Shown here piece by piece: positions 37,758-46,117 of a stretch of 64,000 nt of DNA. The notes under the pieces were generated by a model, which ran no database searches, was not told where the DNA came from, and was given only the letters and a program-made list of their open reading frames with translations. The stretch is from contig JAPZSB010000007.1 in NCBI GenBank assembly GCA_027531565.1, positions 744,001 through 808,000 on the forward strand, in the 5' to 3' direction. The stretch is from Beijerinckiaceae bacterium. GTDB taxonomy: Bacteria > Pseudomonadota > Alphaproteobacteria > Rhizobiales > Beijerinckiaceae. The position numbers and the translations under genes were made by a program. Position 1 is the stretch's first letter, and every line of letters starts with the position of its first letter.

Positions 37758-38396
37758 ATGTCCATCATGCTCGCCCGCGCCTACCTCAGAGCCTCCACCG
37801 ATGAACAGGATGCCCTGAGAGCCCGTGAGGACCTTGAAGCCTTCGCAGGGGAGCGGGGCCTACCCATCGCCGGCTTCTACGTCGAGAACGAGAGCGGGGC
37901 CTCCTTGCAGCGCCCTGAGCTATTCCGGCTCCTCTCCGATAGCCGCTCCGGTGACGTGCTTCTCGTGGAACAGGTAGACCGCCTCTCGCGCCTCAACGCG
38001 GCGGACTGGGAGCGGCTCAAGGCGGAGATCACGAAGCGCCGGCTACGAGTGGTCGCGCTAGACCTGCCCACCTCACATGCGCTTGCCAAGGCAGACCCCG
38101 ACGACTTCACCGCCCGGATGCTCGATGCCCTCAACGCGATGATGCTCGATGTTCTCGCGGCGGTGGCCCGGAAGGACTACGAGGACAGGCGGCGGCGGCA
38201 GGCGCAAGGCATTGCCCGCGTGAAGGCCCAGCAGCCGGAGAAGTACCGGGGCCGGCCTGAGGACAAGGCGCTTCAGGACAAGGTTCGGCAGGGCTTGGCG
38301 GCGGGCCTATCGTGGGCCGGCGTGATGAGCCTTACCGGGGCCTCGCGGGCTACCGTCGCGAAGGTGGCGGGGCGGATGAAGGGAACATCGCGCTAA
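37758..38396 (+). CDS. Serine recombinase (resolvase/invertase family)
   Basis: 212 residues. The N-terminal catalytic domain ARAYLRASTDEQDA includes the nucleophile serine, with the arginines in QVDRLSRLNAADWERLK, and a C-terminal helix-turn-helix (GLSWAGVMSLTGASRATVAK) ends the protein. It is the small resolvase type, not a large serine integrase. ATG 37758 has GGAG 8 bases upstream; an earlier ATG has none. It is GC-rich like the chromosome, whereas its neighbours on both sides are not. It could resolve dimers or have inserted the adjacent cargo. Confidence 0.9.
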   Translation: MSIMLARAYLRASTDEQDALRAREDLEAFAGERGLPIAGFYVENESGASLQRPELFRLLSDSRSGDVLLVEQVDRLSRLNAADWERLKAEITKRRLRVVALDLPTSHALAKADPDDFTARMLDALNAMMLDVLAAVARKDYEDRRRRQAQGIARVKAQQPEKYRGRPEDKALQDKVRQGLAAGLSWAGVMSLTGASRATVAKVAGRMKGTSR

Positions 38397-38448
38397 CTTG
38401 AGAAGGTATCGGCTTCTGCTTACATTAGCTTAAGCAGGAGCACTTGGA

Positions 38449-39084
38449 ATGATCTGGCGAAAGATAGTCGAGTCTGCACTGGTCAGCATCGGTGGGCAGG
38501 GATCTTTAGGTGAGATATACAAGGCGGTTGAAGCCATTCAGACAGGACGGTCATCAGCACTCCCTCGATCTTGGCAAGCGATAGTGAGACGAGAGCTAGA
38601 GCACAACTCATCGGACTCTCAGAGCTACCAAGGGCGGTTCGACCTATTCTACAGTGTTGAGGGAATCGGCAGCGGAGTATGGGGCCTGCGATCCGCTGAA
38701 ACGGGGACGCCTGTTGCACTGGATATTGGAGAGCCAGAGCCTCAATTTGCTCGGATTGAGACCTATCGCATCCTTCGTGATACCGAGATGGCTAGGCGGG
38801 TCAAGAAACTGCACAATAACACATGCCAGATTTGCGGGAACAGCCTCAAGCTGCAAGGCAGCAAGACATACGCCGAGGCGCACCACGTAAAGCCGCTTGG
38901 CAGCCCGCATTATGGGCCTGATGTTGCCAGCAACATTATTACTCTCTGCCCCACGCATCATGTTCTATGCGATTATGGGGCCATTGCGCTCGATTCGGCG
39001 GCGCTTCGCTCAGTTAATGGACACGCCGTTAGCCAGCACTACATCGACTATCACAATACCGTAATCGTAAACTCGTGCCGCTGA
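38449..39084 (+). CDS. HNH endonuclease with N-terminal winged helix
   Basis: 211 residues. The N-terminal ~80 (ESALVSIGGQGSLGEIYKAV, then YSVEGIGSGVWGLR) look like the winged helix found in some restriction endonucleases. The C-terminal half is an HNH nuclease: CQICG, AEAHHVKPLG, the N of SNIITLC and PTHH form the ββα-metal site, with two CxxC-type zinc ligands. It probably cuts DNA, as a restriction-type or anti-phage nuclease; no cognate methyltransferase is present in the island. It overlaps the following gene by 10 bases, and GC is low compared with the chromosome. Confidence 0.85.
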   Translation: MIWRKIVESALVSIGGQGSLGEIYKAVEAIQTGRSSALPRSWQAIVRRELEHNSSDSQSYQGRFDLFYSVEGIGSGVWGLRSAETGTPVALDIGEPEPQFARIETYRILRDTEMARRVKKLHNNTCQICGNSLKLQGSKTYAEAHHVKPLGSPHYGPDVASNIITLCPTHHVLCDYGAIALDSAALRSVNGHAVSQHYIDYHNTVIVNSCR

Positions 39085-39761
39085 TAAGCGCCGAATCCTC
39101 AATGCCACTGCTCTACGATGGGAGTGATTCATATGAAACAAAAGCCCGGAAGCCGCACATGATATTCATTACTCGTTTGGAAGAATGGCCCGACGGGTTT
39201 GACATCATATCGAGATCTGATGATTGGGCTCCTTGGCTGCATGCCAGCCTTCCACAAACATTAGACCGAGGTGTGAGGCGAATACTGATTTCAAACCTCA
39301 AGCACATCTTGGTTGGGATGGATCTGAAGGCTGCGCTCATACTTACTCACATTAATCGTCAGAAAGAGCAGAGGCCCGTTCTGTATGAACCGTACCTGCA
39401 GGGATTGGTTCGCGAATTCTGTAACGATGCCGTGTCGGTTCTAGAGGGAGTCGGCTCTGCGTTATTGATCGCAACTGAAGCCGACGGCGGCAGTTCGGGC
39501 AGGAGGGTGCACCGAAATGAATGGCTGGCATCCTTATGTGCCGCATACGACCGAACAGGTGAACATGGTCTAGAGGCGAACATCATCAGAACAATCGCAG
39601 TTCGAGACAGGATTCATCAAGACCGCATCGGGCTTCGCGATCAGATCGATTGGCACTCCTTTGGATATGACGAGGCCTTTCTGCCGGCAGCCGCTGCTAT
39701 CAAGATAACCTTCGGGACCAATGCCGGGGTTCTTCCCGAGAAGACCTACCTATACCGATGA
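39075..39761 (+). CDS. Hypothetical protein coupled to the HNH nuclease
   Basis: 228 residues from GTG 39075, which overlaps the nuclease gene; an in-frame ATG at 39102 is an alternative. The protein is mostly helical. The C-terminal IAVRDRIHQDRIGLRDQIDW recalls the R-x-x-x-H type helices of HEPN-like proteins but is not a clean match. There is no signal peptide, membrane helix or recognisable catalytic motif. The gene overlap makes it a likely partner of the nuclease, perhaps an immunity or sensing protein. No homologue name is assigned. Confidence 0.6.
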   Translation: MPLISAESSMPLLYDGSDSYETKARKPHMIFITRLEEWPDGFDIISRSDDWAPWLHASLPQTLDRGVRRILISNLKHILVGMDLKAALILTHINRQKEQRPVLYEPYLQGLVREFCNDAVSVLEGVGSALLIATEADGGSSGRRVHRNEWLASLCAAYDRTGEHGLEANIIRTIAVRDRIHQDRIGLRDQIDWHSFGYDEAFLPAAAAIKITFGTNAGVLPEKTYLYR

Positions 39762-39777
39762 TCAAGAGCCATTATGC

Positions 39778-40494
39778 ATGAAAGCTTGCACCATCCCCGG
39801 CTGTGGACGCCCGACGGCAAAAGCAGCCGGGACCGGCTTTGCGGAGCACCATTGCCGCTACCATGTGCAGTTCAAGGCGCGGCACGGCTCGCACTGGTGC
39901 CCGACCTATCGCGCGGCAGAGCTGAAGCCTTATGTCACCGTTGCGAGGGACTGGGTGCGGAACCACCGCCAGCATCCCACCGTTGCGATGGCTCTAGCGT
40001 GGCTTGATGGCCTCCTCGCGAATGCAGGCCGGGCGGAGATGGCCCAGAACATCAAGCGCAAGCCGGCAGCGGAACGAGCCAAGGTTGCCTTTGCGAGGCT
40101 TCGCGAGGCTGGCATTGAGGCGGAGCGGGTCTTGGCGATCTATCTCGGGGTCTCCGCCCTGATTGAAGATGATCGCGGGAGCCACCGGGTCCGCGAGTTC
40201 CGCATTGTACAGGTCGCGAAGGCGCTCCATCGGCTGGCCTCGGGGACTCACAAAAGCTGGGAGTTTGATACCGGCAGAGGCGTGGTGCCGGTCCGGATGG
40301 ACGTCTATCCGAAATCCTCGGGCCTCGTGCTTCGCGTCATGGGAGAGGCCATCGAGGAATGCGCGGGGAATGTGAGCGGCATCGCCTTGGAGCCGATCCT
40401 CGCGGCCAAGCAAGAGCGCTATGGCCTTCATGCCTCGCATCTGCCGGGCTGGGAGCCGCTCTGGAAGCGCCAGACGAAAGGGCTTGAAGCGTGA
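39778..40494 (+). CDS. Hypothetical protein with cysteine/histidine N-terminus, partner of the polymerase-like gene
   Basis: 238 residues starting MKACTIPGCGRPTAKAAGTG; the first 35 residues carry Cys/His pairs (CTIPGC, HHCRYH) that could bind zinc. The rest is largely helical (VTVARDWVRNHRQHPTVAMA and on). It overlaps the polymerase-like gene by 4 bases, so the two are co-expressed. A function in replication or mobility of the island is suggested only by that pairing. GC is close to that of the chromosome. Confidence 0.65.
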   Translation: MKACTIPGCGRPTAKAAGTGFAEHHCRYHVQFKARHGSHWCPTYRAAELKPYVTVARDWVRNHRQHPTVAMALAWLDGLLANAGRAEMAQNIKRKPAAERAKVAFARLREAGIEAERVLAIYLGVSALIEDDRGSHRVREFRIVQVAKALHRLASGTHKSWEFDTGRGVVPVRMDVYPKSSGLVLRVMGEAIEECAGNVSGIALEPILAAKQERYGLHASHLPGWEPLWKRQTKGLEA

Positions 40495-41903
40495 CGAGGC
40501 GGGTCACTCAAGCGGCTGATCAGACAGCAGGGGGAACGTCAGCACAGGTCGAGGCCCTTGCGCCCATACCGCGAGGCCGGAGGCTTCAGGCCACCCCGCG
40601 AGACATCCTCTTTGATCCGCAGAAGCGGGCGGCATCGCTAGCGCTCAAGGCCAGCATCAAGGCCCTTGCAAGCCATCTGGAGGCCCAGGAACGGCAATGC
40701 GGCCTCAGGGTGAGGCGACGGAGCCCGGCACAGAGAACGGCCTTCCTGTTGGCTGTGGAGGCGCTTACCTGCAACCTCGCGTGGCTCCTCATGGCTGCTC
40801 CGGGCCGACCCATGGCTGTACCCCGCGACAACAACCTGATGCGGGCGAAGAGCCGCTATAAGCCGGAGGTCTATGGCTCTGCGTTTGTCGAGGCGCTCAC
40901 GATCATGGCCCATCCTCAGGTCGGGCTGATTGACGATGTTCAGCGCGGCTACCGCGTTGGACAAAATCGCCAAGCTTCGCTTGTCCTTCCCCTCCCCGCT
41001 TTTGAAGATCACGTCCCCGTTGCTTCGCTCACATGGGAGAGCTTCACCCGCCTGCCGCCGCGCGAGGTGCTGATCCTCAAGAGCGCCAAGGATGCTGAGG
41101 GCGATGCCAGCCCCATCGAGTATCGGGATTCGGATACAACCCGCACCATGCGGAACGCGATCATCCGCCTCAACAAGCGGCTGGAGGCCCTACCGATCAT
41201 CCTTGAGCGGCCTTCCGGCGAACCGCTGCTGGATCACGAGAGCCTGCCGATTGATCCGACCAAGCGAGCCCTGCGGCGCATCTTCAACAATGGGAGCTGG
41301 TACGATGGCGGGCGGCTCTTCGATGGCTTCTGGGAGACGATGCCTCGCGAGATGCGCTTTAGGCATCTGCGTCTTCCCTCCAAGGATCACCCGGAAGGTG
41401 AGCCCATAGCGAACGTCGATTTCGAGCAACTCTTCCCGCACCTCGCCTATCACAAGGTCCGCATCGCTCCGCCTGAAGGTGACCTTTATGACATTGAAGG
41501 CGATGGCCGGAACCGGAAGGGCTGGAAGCGGCTGCTGAATGCCCAGCTCTTCGCCAAGGGCCGCCTGAAGGCATGGCCGCGCGATTGCCGCGAAGCGTTC
41601 GACAAGCCGCCGGCCTTCAAGGAGGCTTGTGCCCTGCTGGAGGAGCGGCATCGCCCCATTGCGCATCTCTTCGGAACGGGCATCGGGTTCCACCTAATGT
41701 TCCAAGAGAGTTCCGCCCTGATTGTGGCGCTAGGGTACCTTCACGACGAAGGCATTCCCGCCCTGCCGCTCCATGACAGTGTTCTCGTCCCCCGATCCCA
41801 AGCCGAAAGGGCGAAGGTGCTGCTTCAAGCCGCCCTAGAGCGCTGCATCGAGAAACCTCGCGCGGCAGTCTCCATCGACTACGGCCTTGATATACAAGGG
41901 TAA
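40491..41903 (+). CDS. Diverged family-A DNA polymerase-like protein
   Basis: 470 residues from GTG 40491 (GTGA overlap with the previous stop). No exonuclease domain is seen. The C-terminal half holds three stretches that line up in order with family-A polymerase motifs: A, VDFEQLFPHLAYH (D310); B, R342-x3-K346-x7-F354-A355, like R-x3-K-x7-Y-G of the O helix; and C, LPLHDSVLVP (H428-D429). This supports a template-directed polymerase that could replicate or repair the element. The N-terminal 200 residues are not recognised. Activity is inferred from the motifs, and the similarity is distant. Confidence 0.6.
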   Translation: MTRRVTQAADQTAGGTSAQVEALAPIPRGRRLQATPRDILFDPQKRAASLALKASIKALASHLEAQERQCGLRVRRRSPAQRTAFLLAVEALTCNLAWLLMAAPGRPMAVPRDNNLMRAKSRYKPEVYGSAFVEALTIMAHPQVGLIDDVQRGYRVGQNRQASLVLPLPAFEDHVPVASLTWESFTRLPPREVLILKSAKDAEGDASPIEYRDSDTTRTMRNAIIRLNKRLEALPIILERPSGEPLLDHESLPIDPTKRALRRIFNNGSWYDGGRLFDGFWETMPREMRFRHLRLPSKDHPEGEPIANVDFEQLFPHLAYHKVRIAPPEGDLYDIEGDGRNRKGWKRLLNAQLFAKGRLKAWPRDCREAFDKPPAFKEACALLEERHRPIAHLFGTGIGFHLMFQESSALIVALGYLHDEGIPALPLHDSVLVPRSQAERAKVLLQAALERCIEKPRAAVSIDYGLDIQG

Positions 41904-42365
41904 TAGTCGATTAGCTGTCTGCTAAAGGCCTCCGGTGTCTTCCTCTAGGCTGGGTGGCTCTAGGCCTTCGACGCTTTAAGGACCAGCTTCGGGCGGGAGG
42001 CGGTGGAGCGGATCAATCCTCGCCCTGTCTGCTCTAAGCCCCGGCCTAGAGGGAACCCTTGAAGCTCCCAGAGCCGCCTAGAGCCATCTCAAAGCCCGCT
42101 CCCCTTCCAGTCCCCTCCTCCACCCCGGTCACCTTGAGCACCAGCCTCAAGCCTCCCTTCAAGGCCCACCTCGCGCCCCTGCCCCGGCATGAAGGCGGCA
42201 TAAGGGGGAGCAGCGATAGTGCTCAGGGGGACCGACTTGGGGAGACCTCAGATAGCGCAATGCCCCCCCAAGCTTTACCCGAGGCAAGACAGGGGGAGAG
42301 GGAGGGATTGGAACCATTGCACCAAGGGCACCATTGAGCCCCACCCAAGCACTCTACCCACCGCG
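41904..42365. other. Non-coding region with CTCTAGGC repeats, candidate replication or integrase site
   Basis: 462 bases with no credible gene, between the polymerase-like gene and the 3' end of the integrase gene. CTCTAGGC occurs directly at 41943-41950 and 41958-41965 and inverted (GCCTAGAG) at 42044-42051 and 42076-42083; a one-mismatch copy (CTCTAAGC) starts near 42032. The strand composition is skewed, with many short C-runs. Iteron-like replication sites or arm-type integrase sites are possible. Confidence 0.45.
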
Positions 42366-44243
42366 TTACGAGGAGCGCCTCTTGGCCCTACCGGCTCCCG
42401 CATTAGGCACCCTAGGGACCAGCTTCCTCTTGGGTACCCGGCGCCGAACCGTGCCGGGGGCTGGAGGCTTCCATGCGGGGACTGCCTTGATCGGCGGGGG
42501 AGGAGGAATGGAATCAATGGCCTGCTTGAGGCGGTCAAGTCCAGCACCCAGCCCATAGCCCCGGCTTGCGGAACTATCGCTATGCCCGGTCAAGGCATCA
42601 TGCAGGTCCTCAGCGATGCCAGCATCCCGCGCGAGGTCCTTGAAGGTATGGCGGAAGGAATGGAAGACCTTGCGCTTGTCCTCAATGCCGGCCTTCACGC
42701 GAAGCCACCGCCCGAACCACTTGGTCCATGCAGCCGCCACCTGATCCTCAACCGAAGAGGTAATGCCGGGGAAGAGGGGGTCTGAGAGCGAAGCGCCGCT
42801 ATCCAAGCGCCATTGGCGATACTCAATGAGACCGAGCGCGATAAGGTGGAAGTGAACGGGCACCTTGCGGACAGACCCATCATTCTTTACTCGCCGCCCG
42901 CCACCGGTCCCAATGTCGAAGAACCATGTTTGGCTCTCCCGGTCCTGCGCAAGGTCCATCACCCGAAGCTGCGCGATCTCCGAGAGCCTTGCCCCGGAGA
43001 GCAAGCCAATCAGGGGGAACCAAAAGCTTGCCTCCTCGCCTCCCGCAATGGGCCTCGCGCCGGCCTTGAAGATATCCGCCCCGAAGATGGCAGCGAGGTC
43101 CTCCTGAGCGAAGGGCTGACGCCTTCCTTCCCGCCCGGTCTTCCCCACGGCAAGCTGCATTGAGGCGAAGGGATTGTCCGCACTTGGCAGGGCATCAAGG
43201 TGCCCATCCTTCTTAGCATGGGTGAAAATGGCCGACAGAAGATTGAGGTACTTGTTCACGGTTGTGGCGGCAGATGTCTCCACCCCGCTGCCCTTCACCA
43301 GTTCCGGCAGCGGCTTCCGCTTCTCCTCATTGCTGAGGCGCACAGGCAGAGCCTTGAGCATGTCCCTGAAACTCCGCACGAGCGGCTTTGCGATCGCACC
43401 TAGGGGCAAGTCACCATGCACCTCGCGGAAACGCCGCACGGCATAGCGAGCCTCATTGATGGTCTGAGGCCGAATCTCCTTGCCGCCCTTCGCCTCAGCG
43501 CCCTTTGCCCAGAGTTCCAGCGCTTCGGAGAGCTTGGGGCCTTTGCTAGGGGCAGGCGCGGGGGTCTCTACAATGTCCCCCTGATGCCGGCGGCGGAGGT
43601 CTGCATAGGCCCGCCTTTTCCCGCGAAGCATCGCGAGGCCGGCTTGATAGAACTCGGTGCCCTCCCGGTTCAACGAGATGCCCTTTTCCCGGAGGAGGAG
43701 GAGCAACTCCGCTTCGATGACTGAGATGTTTTGCGCCGCCAGAGCTTCCGCATAGTCCGCTTCGAGCATCTCCAGCTCTTCGCCGTAGGCATGCGCAAGG
43801 TCCTTTGCCATGCCCCTTGCATGGGGCCGGATCGGCGTAAGGCGGTCCCACTTGGTCCGCTCTTCCGGGTCTTGATAGGCGCGATGGTCTCCCTCTTGGC
43901 GGAAGGTGAGGTCGCTGGCCAGAACCCGCCGGTAGGTCTCCGCCTCGATATCAGCGGTTGAGAAAGAAAGCAGGCTGGTCGCTGCCTTTGCGGTGCCGGT
44001 TGTAGAGCCAGAAGGAGCCCCGGAAAGCCGCCTCCGCGCCTCCTCAAAGTCTGCTTCACATTGAGCTTGGACCTTGGCGAAAGTCTTCTTCGCGGTAGCG
44101 GGGTCTGCGGTGCCCAAAGCCCGCTTCCAGTTTGTCTTCCCGGTGAAGGGGGCCGGCATCACGGGTCGAAGCTCCGCCGGAATCACCCGCCGGTAGAAGT
44201 ATCGCCCGCCCTTGTCGCGGTAGAGATAGCTCATAAGCCCCAC
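42366..44243 (-). CDS. Tyrosine recombinase (phage-type integrase)
   Basis: 625 residues, long for the family because of an extended N-terminal region (YLYRDKGGRYFYRRVIPAEL, as in DUF6538-type integrases) and a SAM-like arm domain. Catalytic residues: R in LLSGARLSEIAQLR, H-x-x-R in HSFRHTFKDLARD, H in LTGHSDSSASRGYG, and the nucleophile Tyr in that last segment. The gene start lies just inside the right attachment repeat, about 90 bases from tRNA-Arg, the standard place for an integrase that uses the tRNA 3' end. It should integrate and excise this island. Confidence 0.93.
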   Translation of the reverse strand: MGLMSYLYRDKGGRYFYRRVIPAELRPVMPAPFTGKTNWKRALGTADPATAKKTFAKVQAQCEADFEEARRRLSGAPSGSTTGTAKAATSLLSFSTADIEAETYRRVLASDLTFRQEGDHRAYQDPEERTKWDRLTPIRPHARGMAKDLAHAYGEELEMLEADYAEALAAQNISVIEAELLLLLREKGISLNREGTEFYQAGLAMLRGKRRAYADLRRRHQGDIVETPAPAPSKGPKLSEALELWAKGAEAKGGKEIRPQTINEARYAVRRFREVHGDLPLGAIAKPLVRSFRDMLKALPVRLSNEEKRKPLPELVKGSGVETSAATTVNKYLNLLSAIFTHAKKDGHLDALPSADNPFASMQLAVGKTGREGRRQPFAQEDLAAIFGADIFKAGARPIAGGEEASFWFPLIGLLSGARLSEIAQLRVMDLAQDRESQTWFFDIGTGGGRRVKNDGSVRKVPVHFHLIALGLIEYRQWRLDSGASLSDPLFPGITSSVEDQVAAAWTKWFGRWLRVKAGIEDKRKVFHSFRHTFKDLARDAGIAEDLHDALTGHSDSSASRGYGLGAGLDRLKQAIDSIPPPPPIKAVPAWKPPAPGTVRRRVPKRKLVPRVPNAGAGRAKRRSS

Positions 44244-44249
44244 GCGAGT

Positions 44250-44350
44250 TTGCCCCCGGCGTTTGCACCTTTGGGGCTGTCTAAGGCTCTGAACTTAGGA
44301 GTTTTCTAGCGTTTGTCGAGCCTTAGGGAAGGCTGGCGCACCCGGCAGGA
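44250..44350. repeat. Right attachment repeat (attR) at the tRNA-Arg 3' end
   Basis: Matches 35905-36005 at 94 of 101 positions, with a 38-base identical core (44313-44350) that includes the tRNA 3' end and CCA. The flank between the tRNA and the integrase contains the stem CTAAGGCTC / GAGCCTTAG, also present in the left copy. Because this side belongs to the element, the element apparently carries a copy of the tRNA's downstream flank as well as its 3' end. Confidence 0.85.
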
Positions 44351-44410
44351 TTCGAACCTGCGACCTTTGGATTCGGAATCCAACACTCTATCCAGCTGAG
44401 CTACGGGTGC
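44334..44410 (-). tRNA. tRNA-Arg (anticodon CCG)
   Basis: 77 bases including an encoded CCA. Acceptor arms GCACCCG and CGGGTGC pair, the D-arm is AGCTCAGCTGGATAGAGT, the anticodon stem TTGGA/TCCAA carries loop TTCCGAA (anticodon CCG), and the T-arm contains GGTTCGAATCC. It is intact, because the integrated element restores its 3' end. It serves as the integration site of the island. Confidence 0.95.
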
Positions 44411-44495
44411 GTGCAGACCCCGTTTAGCGGATGATTCCGGGCTCCGCAACGGAGGTTTCCGCACCAAGGCGATTTTCCGCCATTCAGCCCGGGCG

Positions 44496-44520
44496 GCACC
44501 CGGCCGCGAGGGCCGGGTGC
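44496..44520 (-). terminator. GC-rich hairpin downstream of cysK
   Basis: Perfect 10-base arms GCACCCGGCC and GGCCGGGTGC with a 5-base loop, 28 bases past the cysK stop on the minus strand. There is no clear T-run, so termination may be hairpin-only. It separates cysK from tRNA-Arg. Confidence 0.5.
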
Positions 44521-44548
44521 AGGCTTGTGACGGCCAGCCGGCCGCGCC

Positions 44549-45535
44549 TCAGAGCCCTTCAAAGAGCAGGCTGGAAATGTAGCGCTCGGCGAAGGAGGGC
44601 ACGATGAACACGATGTTCTTGCCGGCATTCTCGGGCCGGCGGGCGAGTTCAAGCGCGGCCGCCGTGGCCGCACCGGAGGAAATGCCGCCGGGAATCGCCT
44701 CGACCCGCGCGAGCTGGCGGGCGGTCGCGATGGCGGTGGCGCTGTCGATGCGGACGACCTCGTCAATCACGGCCCGGTCGAGGATCTCCGGCATGAAGCC
44801 GGCGCCAATCCCCTGGATCTTGTGCGAGCCGGGCTCTCCGCCCGAGAGGACAGGGCTCTCGACCGGTTCGACCGCGACAACCTTGAGGCCGGGGCGGCGC
44901 GGCTTGAGCACCTGACCGACGCCGGTGATTGTGCCGCCGGTGCCGACGCCGGCGACGAAGAGGTCGATCTCGCCGCCCATGTCGTTCCAGATTTCCTCGG
45001 CCGTGGTGTTGCGGTGGACGAGCGGGTTGGCGGGGTTGCGGAATTGCTGCGGGATGACCGCGTTCGGCGTTTCCGCAACGATCTCCTCGGCCTTGGCGAT
45101 GGCGCCCTTCATGCCCTTGCCCGGCTCGGTCAGCACAAGTTCGGCCCCGAGATAGGCCAGCATCTTGCGGCGCTCGATCGACATGGATTCCGGCATGGTC
45201 AGGATCAGCCGGTAGCCCTTTGCGGCCGCGACGAAGGCGAGCGCGATGCCGGTATTGCCGGAGGTGGGCTCCACCAGAACGGTCTTGCCCGGGGTGATGC
45301 GGCCTTCCGCCTCGGCCACGTCGATCATCGAAAGGCCGATCCGGTCCTTCACCGAGGCAAGCGGATTGAAGAATTCGAGCTTGGCGAAGAGGTTGGCCTT
45401 CACGCCCTCGGCGCGGGCAAGCCGGTCGAGCCGGACGACGGGCGTATCGCCGATCGTCTCGGTGATCGAGGCGTAGATCCGCCCGCGGCCCGGCTTGCGC
45501 GCGTTGCCGGTCTCGGTTTTCGACTGGACACTCAT
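44549..45535 (-). CDS. cysK: Cysteine synthase A
   Basis: 328-residue O-acetylserine sulfhydrylase, a fold-II PLP enzyme that makes cysteine from O-acetylserine and sulfide. The PLP lysine is in [11 protein letters not shown] (K63), with the substrate loop [10 protein letters not shown] and the phosphate-binding [12 protein letters not shown]. The N-terminal ~20 residues ([18 protein letters not shown]) extend beyond the usual CysK start, so a later start cannot be excluded. It is monocistronic between tRNA-Arg and dut. Confidence 0.93.
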   Translation of the reverse strand: MSVQSKTETGNARKPGRGRIYASITETIGDTPVVRLDRLARAEGVKANLFAKLEFFNPLASVKDRIGLSMIDVAEAEGRITPGKTVLVEPTSGNTGIALAFVAAAKGYRLILTMPESMSIERRKMLAYLGAELVLTEPGKGMKGAIAKAEEIVAETPNAVIPQQFRNPANPLVHRNTTAEEIWNDMGGEIDLFVAGVGTGGTITGVGQVLKPRRPGLKVVAVEPVESPVLSGGEPGSHKIQGIGAGFMPEILDRAVIDEVVRIDSATAIATARQLARVEAIPGGISSGAATAAALELARRPENAGKNIVFIVPSFAERYISSLLFEGL

Positions 45536-45658
45536 GGAGGAGCCTTCACGGTTGGGGTATTTGGCCTCAAGCTAGGCTCTGCCCTCCGGAGAAACAAGTT
45601 CTCCTGACTTGCCATTTTCGGTCGTCAGGCAGAAAATTCATCTTCAAAAAGGGGGAAT

Positions 45659-46117
45659 TCAGGAGGAAATTCCGGTCGAGCCAAAGCCGCCCTGGCCGCG
45701 CGCCGTCGCGTCCACTTCACCCGTCGTGGCGAGGCGGGCCTGCAGGACGGGGGCGACCACGCATTGGGCAACGCGCTCGCCCCGCGTGAAGGACCACGGC
45801 TCCTGCCCGAGATTGATCAGCAGGACCTTCACCTCGCCGCGATAATCGGAATCGATCGTGCCCGGTGCATTGGCCACGGTGACGCCGTGCTTGAAGGCAA
45901 GGCCGGAGCGCGGGCGGATCTGCGCCTCGAATCCGTCCGGCAGGGCGAAGACAAGCCCGGTCGGCACCAGCAGGCGCTGGCCGGGGGCAAGCCGCCAGAC
46001 CTCGTTCTCGGGGATGGCGGCGGCGAGGTCGAACCCGGCGGCGCCGGCTGTCTGGTAGGCGGGAAGCGGCAATCCCTCGGCATGCGGCAGACGCTGGATC
46101 GGCAGGGTAACGTTCAT
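45659..46117 (-). CDS. dut: dUTP diphosphatase
   Basis: 152-residue trimeric dUTPase that hydrolyses dUTP to dUMP and pyrophosphate. The motifs appear in order: AGFDLAAAI (motif 1), [12 protein letters not shown] (2), [20 protein letters not shown] (3), RVAQCVVAP (4) and the C-terminal glycine-rich [10 protein letters not shown] (5). It overlaps the coaBC stop by 4 bases and is the last gene of the run ubiE-ubiB-coaBC-dut. Confidence 0.96.
   Translation of the reverse strand: MNVTLPIQRLPHAEGLPLPAYQTAGAAGFDLAAAIPENEVWRLAPGQRLLVPTGLVFALPDGFEAQIRPRSGLAFKHGVTVANAPGTIDSDYRGEVKVLLINLGQEPWSFTRGERVAQCVVAPVLQARLATTGEVDATARGQGGFGSTGISS

Noticed and set aside
42300-42372. Functional tRNA-Pro
   Set aside because: The acceptor stem does not pair and the T-stem has mismatches; kept only as a low-interest observation.
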